Shown: in pieces, positions 25,443 to 33,996 of the stretch
Layout: each line of letters starts with the position of its first letter
Position numbering within the stretch: the first letter of the stretch is position 1
NCBI GenBank assembly: GCA_012033495.1
Contig: JAAUQT010000021.1
Location: forward strand, 1-39,856
Source of the DNA: Cyanobacteria bacterium RM1_2_2
Lineage (GTDB): Bacteria > Cyanobacteriota > Cyanobacteriia > Elainellales > Elainellaceae
Direction: 5' to 3'
Length of the DNA stretch: 39,856 nt
The notes under the pieces: model-generated
The model's database searches: none
What the model was told of the DNA's origin: nothing
The model's input: only the letters and a program-made list of their open reading frames with translations
Position numbers and translations under genes: made by a program

Positions 25443-26351
25443 ATGATGACCAAACCAGCGCAGCACAGCGATCAGGTCTTAATTAGCCGGGTTTTGATTG
25501 TGGGTGGAACCCATGGCAACGAGTTTACAGGCGCTTATCTGATCAAAAAACTAGAACACTATCCGGCTTTGGCGCATCGAGCCAGCTTCGAGACCCTCAC
25601 GCTATTTGCCAATCCTCAAGCCTTTGCTGCTAAGCGACGCTACATCGACAAAGATCTGAACCGCTGCTTTCGCCGTCCTGATCTGCAAAATCTGAACCTG
25701 ACTAGCTATGAAGACTTGCGGGCACGAGAAATTGATCGACAGTTTGGCGCTAAGGGTGAAACGCCTGTGAATGTAATTGTGGATTTGCATACAACAACCT
25801 CGAACATGGGCTTAACTGTGATGGTAGACGACCATCCTTTTAACTTACGGTTAGCTGCCCATCTAAAGGCAGTGAATCCATCTGTGAACGTTTATGCCCT
25901 ACCCGAATCTCGTCGAGCCGCAGCAGGGCTGCCTTCGATTTGTCCGTTTGGTTGCACGATTGAAGTCGGGCCCATTGCTCAAAGCGTGCTGAATGCAGAG
26001 ATTTTCCAGAAAACAGAAGCTTTGGTGCATACCGTTTTAGATTATTTAGATCAATCTAATCAGGGCAAAAATGTATCGCTCGATCAACCTTTCACTTTTT
26101 ATCGGCATGTGGGCACAATCGACTATCCCCGCAATGGAGCGGGTGAAATTCAAGCAATGGTGCATCCTCAGCTTCAGTTCAAAGACTATCAGCTACTCTG
26201 TCCAGGTGATCCGCTGTTTCTCACCTTTGCGGGTGAAACGTTATCTTACAAGGCATCGACGCCGATTTATCCGGTGTTCATCAACGAAGCTGCCTACTAC
26301 GAAAAAGGAATTGCTATGTGTATTACCGAACAACAGGAAATGCTGATTTAG
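25443..26351 (+). CDS. Aspartoacylase (AspA/AstE family zinc hydrolase)
   Basis: This 302-residue protein matches aspartoacylase, which deacetylates N-acetylaspartate or related N-acyl amino acids. The zinc site motif GGTHGNEFTG is near residue 21, DLNRCF near 75 and the third ligand His in VDLHTTTSNMG near 114. The catalytic glutamate region IEVGP is near 178. The RRYIDKDLNR stretch is characteristic of the aspartoacylase branch rather than AstE. ATG codons at 25443 and 25446 are both possible, with a GGAG site at 25435-25438. It is a single gene in a long intergenic setting; the physiological substrate in cyanobacteria is unclear. Confidence 0.92.
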   Translation: MMTKPAQHSDQVLISRVLIVGGTHGNEFTGAYLIKKLEHYPALAHRASFETLTLFANPQAFAAKRRYIDKDLNRCFRRPDLQNLNLTSYEDLRAREIDRQFGAKGETPVNVIVDLHTTTSNMGLTVMVDDHPFNLRLAAHLKAVNPSVNVYALPESRRAAAGLPSICPFGCTIEVGPIAQSVLNAEIFQKTEALVHTVLDYLDQSNQGKNVSLDQPFTFYRHVGTIDYPRNGAGEIQAMVHPQLQFKDYQLLCPGDPLFLTFAGETLSYKASTPIYPVFINEAAYYEKGIAMCITEQQEMLI

Positions 26352-26484
26352 GGCGTTTCTGTAAATGTTGTTAGCCCAGAAATTATTACAGATTAGTTAT
26401 TTTGAATATTTACACTGACAAAAAAATGATATTAAGAGTGATGTTATTTTTTCTGTTTAATTTGCAGAAGTTCTGCTGTTCGCT

Positions 26485-27120
26485 CTAAAGTGCCTCCAAA
26501 TCTGCTGGTGTGTTGCAGTTGATCAACATTTGCGGATTGTTGAGAGGCAACTCATGGACTGTTTCTCGTGATAACCACCGCTGAAACGAGCGTCCGCTTT
26601 CGCCCACAAATGCTGCCACCCTAGGCTGACAGTTGGCTCGATATAAGCCACAAAGCGGCTCCCACCAACCTTTTGGATTCTTTGGCAAGCAGGCTGTCAC
26701 AGTTTCTGGAATTTGAGGCAAAACTGCAATCCATTCCTGTAAAACGGCAGCCTCTAGGTAGGGTAAATCGCAAGCTAAAAGCAGCACCCAACCCCGCTGA
26801 GACTTAAGCGGAAGCTGACTCAACCCTTGCAAAAAGCCTGTCAATGGGCTGTGCGTGATGTCCTCTGCTGCTCGCGTTTCAGGCAAGAAGCGAATCGCTG
26901 GGTTTGTGGAATGCGCAACAACATGACTGGAAACCAACGGCTGATAGCGGTCAATCCAAGGTGTGATAATGTAGACCTGATCGGTGCATTGTTGAGCGAC
27001 AGAGCAAACTCGTTGCAGTAAAGGAATTCCTTCTACTTTAATCAACGCCTTATCTTGCCCCATTCTTGAACTCAAGCCGCCTGCTAAAATCATTGCACTA
27101 ATAAAGTTAGAACTCATCAT
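26485..27120 (-). CDS. mobA: Molybdenum cofactor guanylyltransferase MobA
   Basis: MobA links GMP to molybdopterin to form the bis-MGD cofactor used, for example, by nitrate reductase. The nucleotidyltransferase signature AMILAGGLSSRMGQDKAL lies at the N-terminus, and LLACDLPYLE (metal-binding aspartate) near residue 100. The tail NINTPADL-like ending (here NCNTPADLEAL) is usual for MobA. The frame is open to a GTG at 27162, but the tandem ATGs at 27120 and 27117 give a start close to the family's. The protein is about 211 residues, normal length. No other molybdenum genes are nearby. Confidence 0.92.
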   Translation of the reverse strand: MMSSNFISAMILAGGLSSRMGQDKALIKVEGIPLLQRVCSVAQQCTDQVYIITPWIDRYQPLVSSHVVAHSTNPAIRFLPETRAAEDITHSPLTGFLQGLSQLPLKSQRGWVLLLACDLPYLEAAVLQEWIAVLPQIPETVTACLPKNPKGWWEPLCGLYRANCQPRVAAFVGESGRSFQRWLSRETVHELPLNNPQMLINCNTPADLEAL

Positions 27121-27708
27121 GATAGACCTGTGAAAATTGCTAAATAGCTGATTCAATTGCACTGAAAGCTTGAGTTTTAGAAGTAGTTGATAAAGTGCTT
27201 GGTTGATAAAGTGCTTGATAGCTGGGTCTACTCCTTAAATTCCCTATTCTGGGCTTTGTTGTGAGCGCTCAAGGACTCGTGTAAGCCTCACCAAGCCTTG
27301 AATAGGGCTTTGAGTAGTAGTTTGGAATATCCGCCGTGGGTAGAAAAATTGAGAGGGCGATTCTGTTAAGGCAACGGACAAAATGAACGGTCAGATGCGT
27401 TTCGGCTCCGCTCTACGCACCAACCTTCAGCATTCGATCGGTTGAGCGCCGTCGAAACCATGATTGAAGCCTCCTTAGGAAACGCAGTTGAAGTTAAGAC
27501 TCTTGTCATAAATTGTCGCCTCAAACTCTTCTCTAAGCTCAATTACGCGATTCTTTAACAATTCTTTGTGAGTGCAAAGAAGCAAATTAGCCTTGCGAGA
27601 TAGAGCATTTAAAAGTGAACAGGTTAAAGTAATTTATAAAGCTTACTTTCGAGCCAAGTTTAATTACATCCTACATTCGTCATATTTATCGTTGATATCA
27701 AGGCAGTT
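27121..27708. other. Intergenic region between mobA and def
   Basis: It contains two exact tandem copies of GTTGATAAAGTGCTTG (27186-27217). A copy of the dispersed repeat GGTTGAGCGCCGTCGAAACC is at 27440-27459, with a degenerate reverse copy at about 27404-27430. The promoters of both divergent genes should lie here. No gene is seen. Confidence 0.6.
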
Positions 27709-28251
27709 ATGGCTACTCCACTCGAAATTTCGCAGCTAGGTAATCCAATCCTGCGTCAAGTTGCTCAACCTGTGTTTAATATTCAAGACGAGTTGCTCCA
27801 GATTTTTATTGACAATTTACTGGCAACCTTGATTCGCTCAAATGGAGTTGGAATCGCTGCACCGCAAGTTGGTAAATCTTGTCGAGTGCTGATCGTTGCA
27901 TCGCGCCCCAACGCCCGTTATCCCCATGCGCCAATCATGGAACCAACAGCCATGATTAATCCACAGTTGGTGAGTCATTCTGGTGAGGTGGTGAAAGATT
28001 GGGAAGGTTGTCTCAGCGTTCCGGGCATTCGCGGGTTGATTCCGCGCTATCGTCAAATTGAAGTGGAATATACAACTCGTGAAGGTCAGCGCATCCGACG
28101 AGAACTCAGCGATTTTGTGGCACGAATTTTTCAGCACGAATGTGATCATCTGAATGGTCTGGTGTTCCTCGATCGGCTGGAAAGTGTGAGAGACATTGTG
28201 ACAGATCAGGAATACCTTAGCCGCCTCGTTCCGACGCAGACAGTTGCTTAA
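27709..28251 (+). CDS. def: Peptide deformylase
   Basis: This enzyme removes the formyl group from nascent protein N-termini. All three signature motifs are present in the 180-residue protein: GVGIAAPQVG near residue 46, EGCLSVP near 99 (metal-ligand Cys) and HECDHLNG near 143 (two metal-ligand His and the catalytic Glu). The length is typical of bacterial deformylases. It is not next to fmt here. It converges on the TSUP gene, 40 bases away. Confidence 0.97.
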   Translation: MATPLEISQLGNPILRQVAQPVFNIQDELLQIFIDNLLATLIRSNGVGIAAPQVGKSCRVLIVASRPNARYPHAPIMEPTAMINPQLVSHSGEVVKDWEGCLSVPGIRGLIPRYRQIEVEYTTREGQRIRRELSDFVARIFQHECDHLNGLVFLDRLESVRDIVTDQEYLSRLVPTQTVA

Positions 28252-28291
28252 AAAGCAGACCGGAAATTGGTTTAGATATCGTTTATTTTGT

Positions 28292-29138
28292 TTAACGCCA
28301 AGCCGCCAAGCCGCGCACTGTCATGTAGACTGATAGACCGATTAAGAAGGCGCGAAACAGCGTTCCTACTATCCGGTCAGGCAGACGGGGCAGCAGTCGC
28401 GTACCGAACTGAGCGCCCAAAATGCCACCCAAACCCAGACAAATTCCCGGAATCCAGAGAACATTGTTATTCCAGGTGTGCTGAGCCAAGCCGGAGATAG
28501 AGATCAGCACGATTGCACCCAAACTGGTACGCACGGCTGACTTAATTGCCTCATCGAGAAATAGCATCTGCAACGGAACCATCACCACGCCACCGCCAAC
28601 GCCAAACAGCCCCGAAAGAAGACCTGCCAATAGCCCAATTGCCGCTGTGGGTGCGACTTTAACGGGCGCAACTTTGAGCGAGGAGAGAGCCTGCACCTCG
28701 CTAACTTGGCGGTTTTCAAGTTCTGTTGGCGTCTGGTGTTGAAGCTTTTGCTTTTGCTTCTGCTGTAATTTTTGCCGCAGATTCATCAAGGAAATCGTAA
28801 CCAACAGCAGGGCTGCAAACGCTAGAGACAGCCAAGCGTCTGGAAGCCGATCTCCCAGCCAAGCCCCCACCTGAGCCGTAATAATGCCAAACCCCGACAG
28901 CAGTAGGGACACGCGCCAATTTAATTCGCCTGCTTTTAAGTTGCGCCAACTGCCCGACAGCGAACTCAGCAGCACACCCACCAAGCTTGTTGCTGTTGCT
29001 TGCACCAGCGGCACCCCCCAATACTGTCAGAGAGGGAACCATGAGCAGCCCACCTCCAATGCCCAGCAAGCCGGATAGCACACCGGTGAAGGTTCCTAAA
29101 ATCAGCAGTAAAACCCAACCTGTGGGCGTTTCTAACAT
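28292..29138 (-). pseudogene. TSUP (TauE/SafE) family permease, frameshifted
   Basis: Two frames together encode a 281-residue permease of the sulfite exporter TauE/SafE family. The 5' part from ATG 29138 (AGGAG ribosome site upstream) has GLLGIGGGLLMVPSLTVLG. The 3' part carries VQATATSLVGVLLSSLSG, a Gln/Lys-rich cytoplasmic linker, and the repeated half with GLFGVGGGVVMVPLQML. Removing one base from the C6 run at 29014-29019 (G6 on the coding strand) gives TVLGVPLVQATATSLVG, the expected family sequence. Such proteins move sulfur or organic anions across the inner membrane. It is an error or a recent frameshift, because the rest of the sequence is well kept. Confidence 0.82.
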
Positions 29139-29208
29139 CAGTGTGGCTCCTGTGCTCCCAACTCCCGTAGTTTACCAGGGCTTCTTCGCCTAGCTCATCT
29201 GACAGTGT

Positions 29209-29892
29209 TTATCCCACAGCGCTACTGTCTACATCTCGTATCACCTTTCCTAACGCTGTATCGCTGAGATGCTCGGTATGAATGCCGTTAAACCAAATTT
29301 CTGAGTTCTGCACGCACAGCTTTAGGATCGAACCATTGGGCACCGAAAAGGCGGTGATCAGAGAGTAAAATTGCCGCATTCGCTTGGCGTTTGCCTCAGT
29401 CGATCGGGTCAACACTGCCCACACAAAGGCGCGAATAAACCGACCGTGGCTAAAGATGGGAACAAACTCTGCTTCTAACTGCATTAGTTTGGTTTGCACA
29501 ATTTCAACGCGAGCTAGCAAATCAGCAAAAGATTCGGCTCCCGCCCCATCGATGTATAGAGGATCATTGCGCTGCCAGTAGGCGTCACTCAGCGGCAGAC
29601 GGTGTTCAATGGTGCTGCCTTGATAGCGGGCAGATGCCAAATAGGTGAATTCCTGCACGGGCCATTCTGCATGGGGCACGTTCGGGAAGCGGGCGCGGGT
29701 TGGCTGAGCGGTTTGTTGAGTTCGTTGATAGGGAGAAGTCACAATCAAATCGGGCGATTGGGTGAACGTCTGCGCGACTTGCTGAGCTTGCCGCTCGCCT
29801 TTGGCAGTAATGGGGGTAATGCTCGGATCGACTGTAGGCAATCCTGCATTTGCTTCGCTTTCACCATGTCGAATGAACCAAACCGTGGACAT
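29209..29892 (-). CDS. Histidine phosphatase family protein
   Basis: The 227-residue protein belongs to the histidine phosphatase (phosphoglycerate mutase-like) superfamily. The catalytic FIRHGESEANAG is at residues 5-16, the second arginine in TSPYQRTQQTA near 60, the acidic region GAGAESFADLL near 116, and the second catalytic His in FSHGRFIRA near 150. The substrate is unknown. The ATG at 29892 places the RHG motif in its normal N-terminal position; the frame is open further up to 29931. It lies 20 bases downstream of a disrupted paralogue and probably arose by tandem duplication. Confidence 0.88.
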   Translation of the reverse strand: MSTVWFIRHGESEANAGLPTVDPSITPITAKGERQAQQVAQTFTQSPDLIVTSPYQRTQQTAQPTRARFPNVPHAEWPVQEFTYLASARYQGSTIEHRLPLSDAYWQRNDPLYIDGAGAESFADLLARVEIVQTKLMQLEAEFVPIFSHGRFIRAFVWAVLTRSTEANAKRMRQFYSLITAFSVPNGSILKLCVQNSEIWFNGIHTEHLSDTALGKVIRDVDSSAVG

Positions 29893-29912
29893 ATGTTGGA
29901 AGTATCTCGCAG

Positions 29913-30778
29913 CTAAGTTTGATCGAGCCACTCATCATCCATCAACGATAAATGAGCAGTGCTCATTCCAGTGAACCAGATTTCTGAAGCCCGAACTTGT
30001 ACTTTAGAGATTGCACCGTTCGGAACTGATGATGCGGCAGCAAAGTGATGCAACCGCCACATTTGCTGAGCACTCAGCTCAGTCGATTGCATCATCAGCG
30101 TCCAGATCACCGCCCGAATAAACCAGGCATGGCTAAACACCAACACCAAAGCATCTGCATTGCCTGCCTCTGTTGCAAGTTGCTGTAACCGATCTTGAAT
30201 CAGCCTGACGCGGATCATTAAACTCGAAAAGGATTCGGCTCCGGCTCCACTCACATATTCTGGGTCGCCCCGCTGCCAATCAGCAATTCCAAATTAGAAA
30301 ACTCTATGGCTCAAAAGCCGTGCTCAGCAAGGGTTTAACTTTTCACAGGAAAACATCTGATCTCTGGAATGACGCAAAATCGTTCCAAATTTGGAATTGC
30401 TGGCTGCCAATAGTCTTGATCGAGCCAGCGGCGCTGTTCTGGGGTGTTGGCGTTCTGATAGCACTCGGCGGCAAGATAGCTAAACTCCTGGACGGGCCAT
30501 TCGGTCTGGGATGCAGTTGGAAATCGCTGGCAGGTTGGTTCAGCCGTTTGCTTGGTGCGCCACAGCGGAGAGGTGACAATCAAATTCGGGCAGTGGGTTA
30601 CAGTTTCAGCGATTCGCATCGACTGACGCTGACCTCGCTGCGTTAAGGTGCCCAAGTTTGAGGCGTGAGCCGTCTGACTTCCCATAGGGACTGTCTGACT
30701 CAATTGAGTCTCTGCCTGGGCCGACATTGCGGCATTGCCTGCGGTTTCACCATGCCGAATTAACCAAAGCGTGAGCAT
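29913..30778 (-). pseudogene. Histidine phosphatase paralogue disrupted by a small mobile element
   Basis: The 5' fragment (from ATG 30778) has LWLIRHGETAGN, the VTSPLWRTKQTA arginine motif and ends its true sequence at LDQDYWQ. The 3' fragment resumes at RGDPEYVSGAGAESF and carries the second catalytic His in VFSHAWFIRA. Between them lies a 122-bp element plus a 9-bp duplicated target (131 bases in total). Removing 131 bases gives an exact 735-base frame (244 residues) reading DQDYWQRGDPEYVSGAG, collinear with the intact paralogue next door. As it stands, the frame hits a stop inside the element, so neither fragment alone has both catalytic histidines. Confidence 0.93.
30272..30411. mobile_element. 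122-bp MITE-like element with 9-bp target duplication
   Basis: The element spans 30281-30402. It has perfect 15-bp terminal inverted repeats, CAGCAATTCCAAATT at 30281-30295 and AATTTGGAATTGCTG at 30388-30402. The 9-bp direct repeat GCTGCCAAT flanks it at 30272-30280 and 30403-30411. It codes for nothing, so it must have been moved by a transposase encoded elsewhere. Nine-base duplications are made by, among others, IS4-, IS1- and IS903-type transposases; the parent is not identified here. Confidence 0.93.
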
Positions 30779-30889
30779 GAGATAAGGGGCTGCCTAAAAT
30801 TCCTTAGAATGGGGAAGTCGGGTTTTGCTGCTAAAGCAACGGAACCTGAGATTAGCATAGACAGGTAGGAGAACCCTAATATAACGGCA

Positions 30890-32356
30890 ATGGATCACCC
30901 CGATCAGCGGGTTCTACTCGGCGGACGCTACCAAATTATCAGTTATTTAGGCGGCGGTGGATTTGGTCAGACTTATCTGGCACAAGATACTCACCTGCCG
31001 GGCCGTCCGACTTGCGTCGTCAAACATCTGAAGCCAAAACTGATCGATCCAGTTAGCCTAGACACTGCCAAACGCCTATTTGAAACCGAAGCTCAGGTGT
31101 TGTATCGCCTCAGCGACTATGCTCAAATTCCGCGCCTGTTGGCTCATTTTGAAGAAGAGCAAGAATTTTATCTCGTTCAGGAATATATCGAGGGCAACAA
31201 TCTGAGCGCTGAGCTACTGCCCGGATTGCGGTTGCCAGAAAGCCGCGTGATACCGCTCTTACAAGACATTTTAGAAGTGCTGGTGTTTATCCATCAGCAA
31301 AATGTGATCCACCGCGATCTCAAACCTTCTAATTTGATCCGGCGTCACCGGGATCAGAAAATGGTGCTGATCGACTTTGGAGCCGTGAAGCAACTCAGCA
31401 GCCAAATCATTCAGGTGCAAGGTCACACCACCCGCACGATTGCGATTGGCTCTCCAGGCTACATGCCGAGTGAACAGATGGCAGGCAGACCAAGGTTTTG
31501 CAGCGATCTCTATGCCGTGGGCATGATTGGGGTGCAGGCGTTGACAGGGGCCCATCCGCGTGAGCTACCGGAAGATCCGCGCACCTGCGAACTGTTTTGG
31601 CACGATCGGGCGGTGGTGAGTCCGACTTTGGCAAAAATCCTCGACAAAATGATTTGCTATGACTTTCGCCAACGCTATCAGTCAGCGCTGGAAGTGCTAG
31701 CCGATTTAAATGCCCTTACCCCTGAGCGACCGTTGCCCTACTCGGTTGATTTCACCGCGATTACCGCCCTAAAATCACCAGACTCGCAAATTCAAATCGC
31801 CAGCACCTCAACCCAGAGTGGTGCAACCCTCTACTCAGAGCGACGTTTAGACTACAGCCGGTTGCAAGAATTTTTGATCGACCAAAACTGGCAAGCCGCT
31901 GAGCAGGAAACCCAACGCTTGCTGCGAACCCTCAGCGGGCAGGAAGCAGGACAGCTACAGGTAGAAGCGATTCGCTGTTTGCCCTGCCTCGATCTACACG
32001 CCATTGACTACTTATGGGTCAACCACAGCAACGGGCTGTTTGGGTTCAGCATCCAGAAAGAAATTTGGCAGAGTGTGGGTGGCGGCAACGATGGCGACTA
32101 TGAAACTTGGAATCGGTTGGCGCAGAGCCGTTCAAAATGGCGCGTTAATACTCCCTGGCATCGGTTTGGCAATCGGGTAGGCTGGCGGATTAAAGATCGC
32201 TGGATTTCCTACCAAAACTATACCTTCTCTTTAGATGCGCCCAAAGGACATTTGCCTTCCTGGCAAGGTGCAGTCACAATTGCCACCCTGTTTGCTCGGT
32301 TGGAAGTGTGTCAGCCCTATGTGCCGCAAAATGATATTACTCGCCAACCTCAGTAG
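30890..32356 (+). CDS. Serine/threonine protein kinase with C-terminal GUN4 domain
   Basis: The 488-residue protein is a Hanks-type kinase fused to a GUN4-like tetrapyrrole-binding domain. Kinase motifs: glycine loop YLGGGGFGQTYLA near residue 19, the ATP-binding Lys in VVKHLKPK near 45, HRDLKPSN near 141, DFGAVK near 162 and GSPGYMPSEQ near 187. The GUN4 domain (about 320-475) shows YSRLQEFLIDQNWQAAEQET, the RCLPCLDLHAIDYLWV stretch (GUN4 usually has FPCxDLxTID here) and FGFSIQKEIWQ. GUN4 normally binds protoporphyrin or Mg-protoporphyrin and activates Mg-chelatase. The fusion suggests a kinase tuned by a tetrapyrrole, which is inference. No membrane span is seen. Confidence 0.93.
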   Translation: MDHPDQRVLLGGRYQIISYLGGGGFGQTYLAQDTHLPGRPTCVVKHLKPKLIDPVSLDTAKRLFETEAQVLYRLSDYAQIPRLLAHFEEEQEFYLVQEYIEGNNLSAELLPGLRLPESRVIPLLQDILEVLVFIHQQNVIHRDLKPSNLIRRHRDQKMVLIDFGAVKQLSSQIIQVQGHTTRTIAIGSPGYMPSEQMAGRPRFCSDLYAVGMIGVQALTGAHPRELPEDPRTCELFWHDRAVVSPTLAKILDKMICYDFRQRYQSALEVLADLNALTPERPLPYSVDFTAITALKSPDSQIQIASTSTQSGATLYSERRLDYSRLQEFLIDQNWQAAEQETQRLLRTLSGQEAGQLQVEAIRCLPCLDLHAIDYLWVNHSNGLFGFSIQKEIWQSVGGGNDGDYETWNRLAQSRSKWRVNTPWHRFGNRVGWRIKDRWISYQNYTFSLDAPKGHLPSWQGAVTIATLFARLEVCQPYVPQNDITRQPQ

Positions 32357-32381
32357 CACTTTGCTCTCATCAATCACTTTC

Positions 32382-32792
32382 TTAATCAATCACAATTTCT
32401 CGAATGGGATCACCTGCCTGCGGACAATCATGCGGCTGATCGGCATCTTCACCAAACCATTCTTGTGCTTTTTGACGAGCCGATGCTTTGACTTCAGGCG
32501 TAATCGACATGGCAACGGCAGACAACGCGCTCAAAATAGCTGTGAGGTCGTCGCTGTAGCCTACAAATGGCGTAAAATCAGGCACTGCATCGGTGGGTAA
32601 AACAAAATAAGCGAGGGAGGAATAGATCACCATTTTTGCCCAAGCCGGTGTTTCTGGACGCTGAGCTGCATAGTACAAAGTGAGAGCACGTTCGACGACT
32701 TGTTTTCCAGCTTGAGCGGCAAATTTTCTCAGTTTGTCCCAAAAGCTTTGCTCAGAATAAGCTGTAGGCTGCTGATCGACTGAATCTGACAT
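32382..32792 (-). CDS. YkvA family (DUF1232) protein
   Basis: The 136-residue protein carries the DUF1232/YkvA core, a helical hairpin around AKMVIYSSLAYFVLPTDAVPDFTPFVGYSDDLTAI (residues about 52-87). The motif Y-x-x-x-P-x-D-x-x-P-D is the family hallmark. One membrane-associated helix is likely. The function is unknown. The ATG at 32792 has a very strong AAGGAGG ribosome site. It is convergent with the kinase-GUN4 gene (26 bases apart). Confidence 0.88.
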   Translation of the reverse strand: MSDSVDQQPTAYSEQSFWDKLRKFAAQAGKQVVERALTLYYAAQRPETPAWAKMVIYSSLAYFVLPTDAVPDFTPFVGYSDDLTAILSALSAVAMSITPEVKASARQKAQEWFGEDADQPHDCPQAGDPIREIVID

Positions 32793-33114
32793 GTTTCCTC
32801 CTTAAAACACCATCCACTCTTTTCCAATACCCAACCCAAAGTTGAGCACTATTCTTTATCTTATAAATTTGATCCGTGAATGTGGGCTGCTGCAATTCTG
32901 CAAGGTTCTAGGACAATGAAGAAGGTAATCGCGTTGAGCAGAACGAACGATCAGAATCGATAAATACCAAACTAGGTGTATGGGTACGAGCAGGCTAAGC
33001 TGCTAGTCTCAGTATGCCTGCCTTTGAGCCAACTGCCGAGAGCATTAATCTGTCCGGGAGCATTAATCTGGCGGAGCCAGCGTCTCTATGGTAGCCACCA
33101 CCTAGACAGGCTAT
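32793..33114. other. Intergenic region, no gene seen
   Basis: It holds a direct repeat GAGCATTAATCTG at 33040-33052 and 33058-33070. The promoter of the DUF1232 gene is probably within the first 150 bases. Nothing else is recognisable. Confidence 0.45.
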
Positions 33115-33873
33115 CTAGACAGAAGGACGGCAGCCAGCTAAAACTTCGTGCATTTGCACTACAGCACCAATCACTGCAATGGCTGGAGCTTCAAACTTTG
33201 CAGCTTCCATTTGGGCTTGAATCGTTTGCAGTGTGCCAATTAGCTCTTCTTGCTCAGGTCGAGTTCCCCAACGCACCAAGGCGATCGGCGTTTCGATCGA
33301 CAGCCCGGCCAAGAGAAGTTGATCAATAATGTGTGGCAAATTGTGAATACCCATGTAAACCACGATCGTTTCGGAACTGTGGGCAATTGCCTGCCAATTA
33401 ACAGCCGGACGATATTTGCCAACCGACTCGTGCCCCGTCACAAACGTTACCGACGAGCTATGAGCACGGTGCGTTAACGGAATCCCTGCATAGGCGGGGG
33501 CTGCAATTCCAGACGTGATGCCCGGCACAACTTCCACTGAAATTCCGGCGGCGATCAGATCTTCCATTTCCTCACCTCCTCGACCAAACACAAACGGATC
33601 GCCCCCCTTCAGACGGACAACCACCGCTGCGGTTTGAGCTTTCTCGATCAGTAGTTGGGTAATTTCAGACTGCTGTAACGAATGGCGACCCCGACGTTTG
33701 CCCGCATTAATTTGCTCAGCATCAGCGTTAATCATGGCTAAAATCGGCGGACTGATCAGCGCATCATAGACCACGACATCCGCAGATTCTAGAAGTGTTT
33801 TACCTTTGAGAGTCATCAAACCTGGATCGCCCGGCCCGGCTCCAATTAAATAAACTTTACCCAAATGCTGCAT
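33115..33873 (-). CDS. cobA: Uroporphyrinogen-III C-methyltransferase
   Basis: This 252-residue SAM-dependent enzyme methylates uroporphyrinogen III at C2 and C7 to form precorrin-2, the branch point to siroheme and cobalamin. Visible motifs are the N-terminal VYLIGAGPGDPGLMTLKG, VVYDALISP, RLKGGDPFVFGRGGEE near residue 90, VPGITSGIAAPAYAGIPLTHR near 120 and the later VVYMGIHNLPHI. It is the short single-domain SumT/CobA form without the CysG dehydrogenase half. The gene lies downstream of the chelatase gene on the same strand (123-base gap), forming a siroheme-type pair. Confidence 0.95.
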   Translation of the reverse strand: MQHLGKVYLIGAGPGDPGLMTLKGKTLLESADVVVYDALISPPILAMINADAEQINAGKRRGRHSLQQSEITQLLIEKAQTAAVVVRLKGGDPFVFGRGGEEMEDLIAAGISVEVVPGITSGIAAPAYAGIPLTHRAHSSSVTFVTGHESVGKYRPAVNWQAIAHSSETIVVYMGIHNLPHIIDQLLLAGLSIETPIALVRWGTRPEQEELIGTLQTIQAQMEAAKFEAPAIAVIGAVVQMHEVLAGCRPSV

Positions 33874-33996
33874 GAAGTTATGAAGTGTAAGTGAAAGATT
33901 TGGCCGCGTCGCCTTCAGCGGTTTTGTTTGCGGTCATCAAGGCTCAGAATGCGCGATCGAATCGACTGAAACAGTATTTGAAGCTGCGACTTTAAC

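Noticed and set aside
33040-33070. Direct repeat GAGCATTAATCTG as a possible regulatory site
   Set aside because: Only two copies, not positioned relative to a promoter, and without dyad symmetry.
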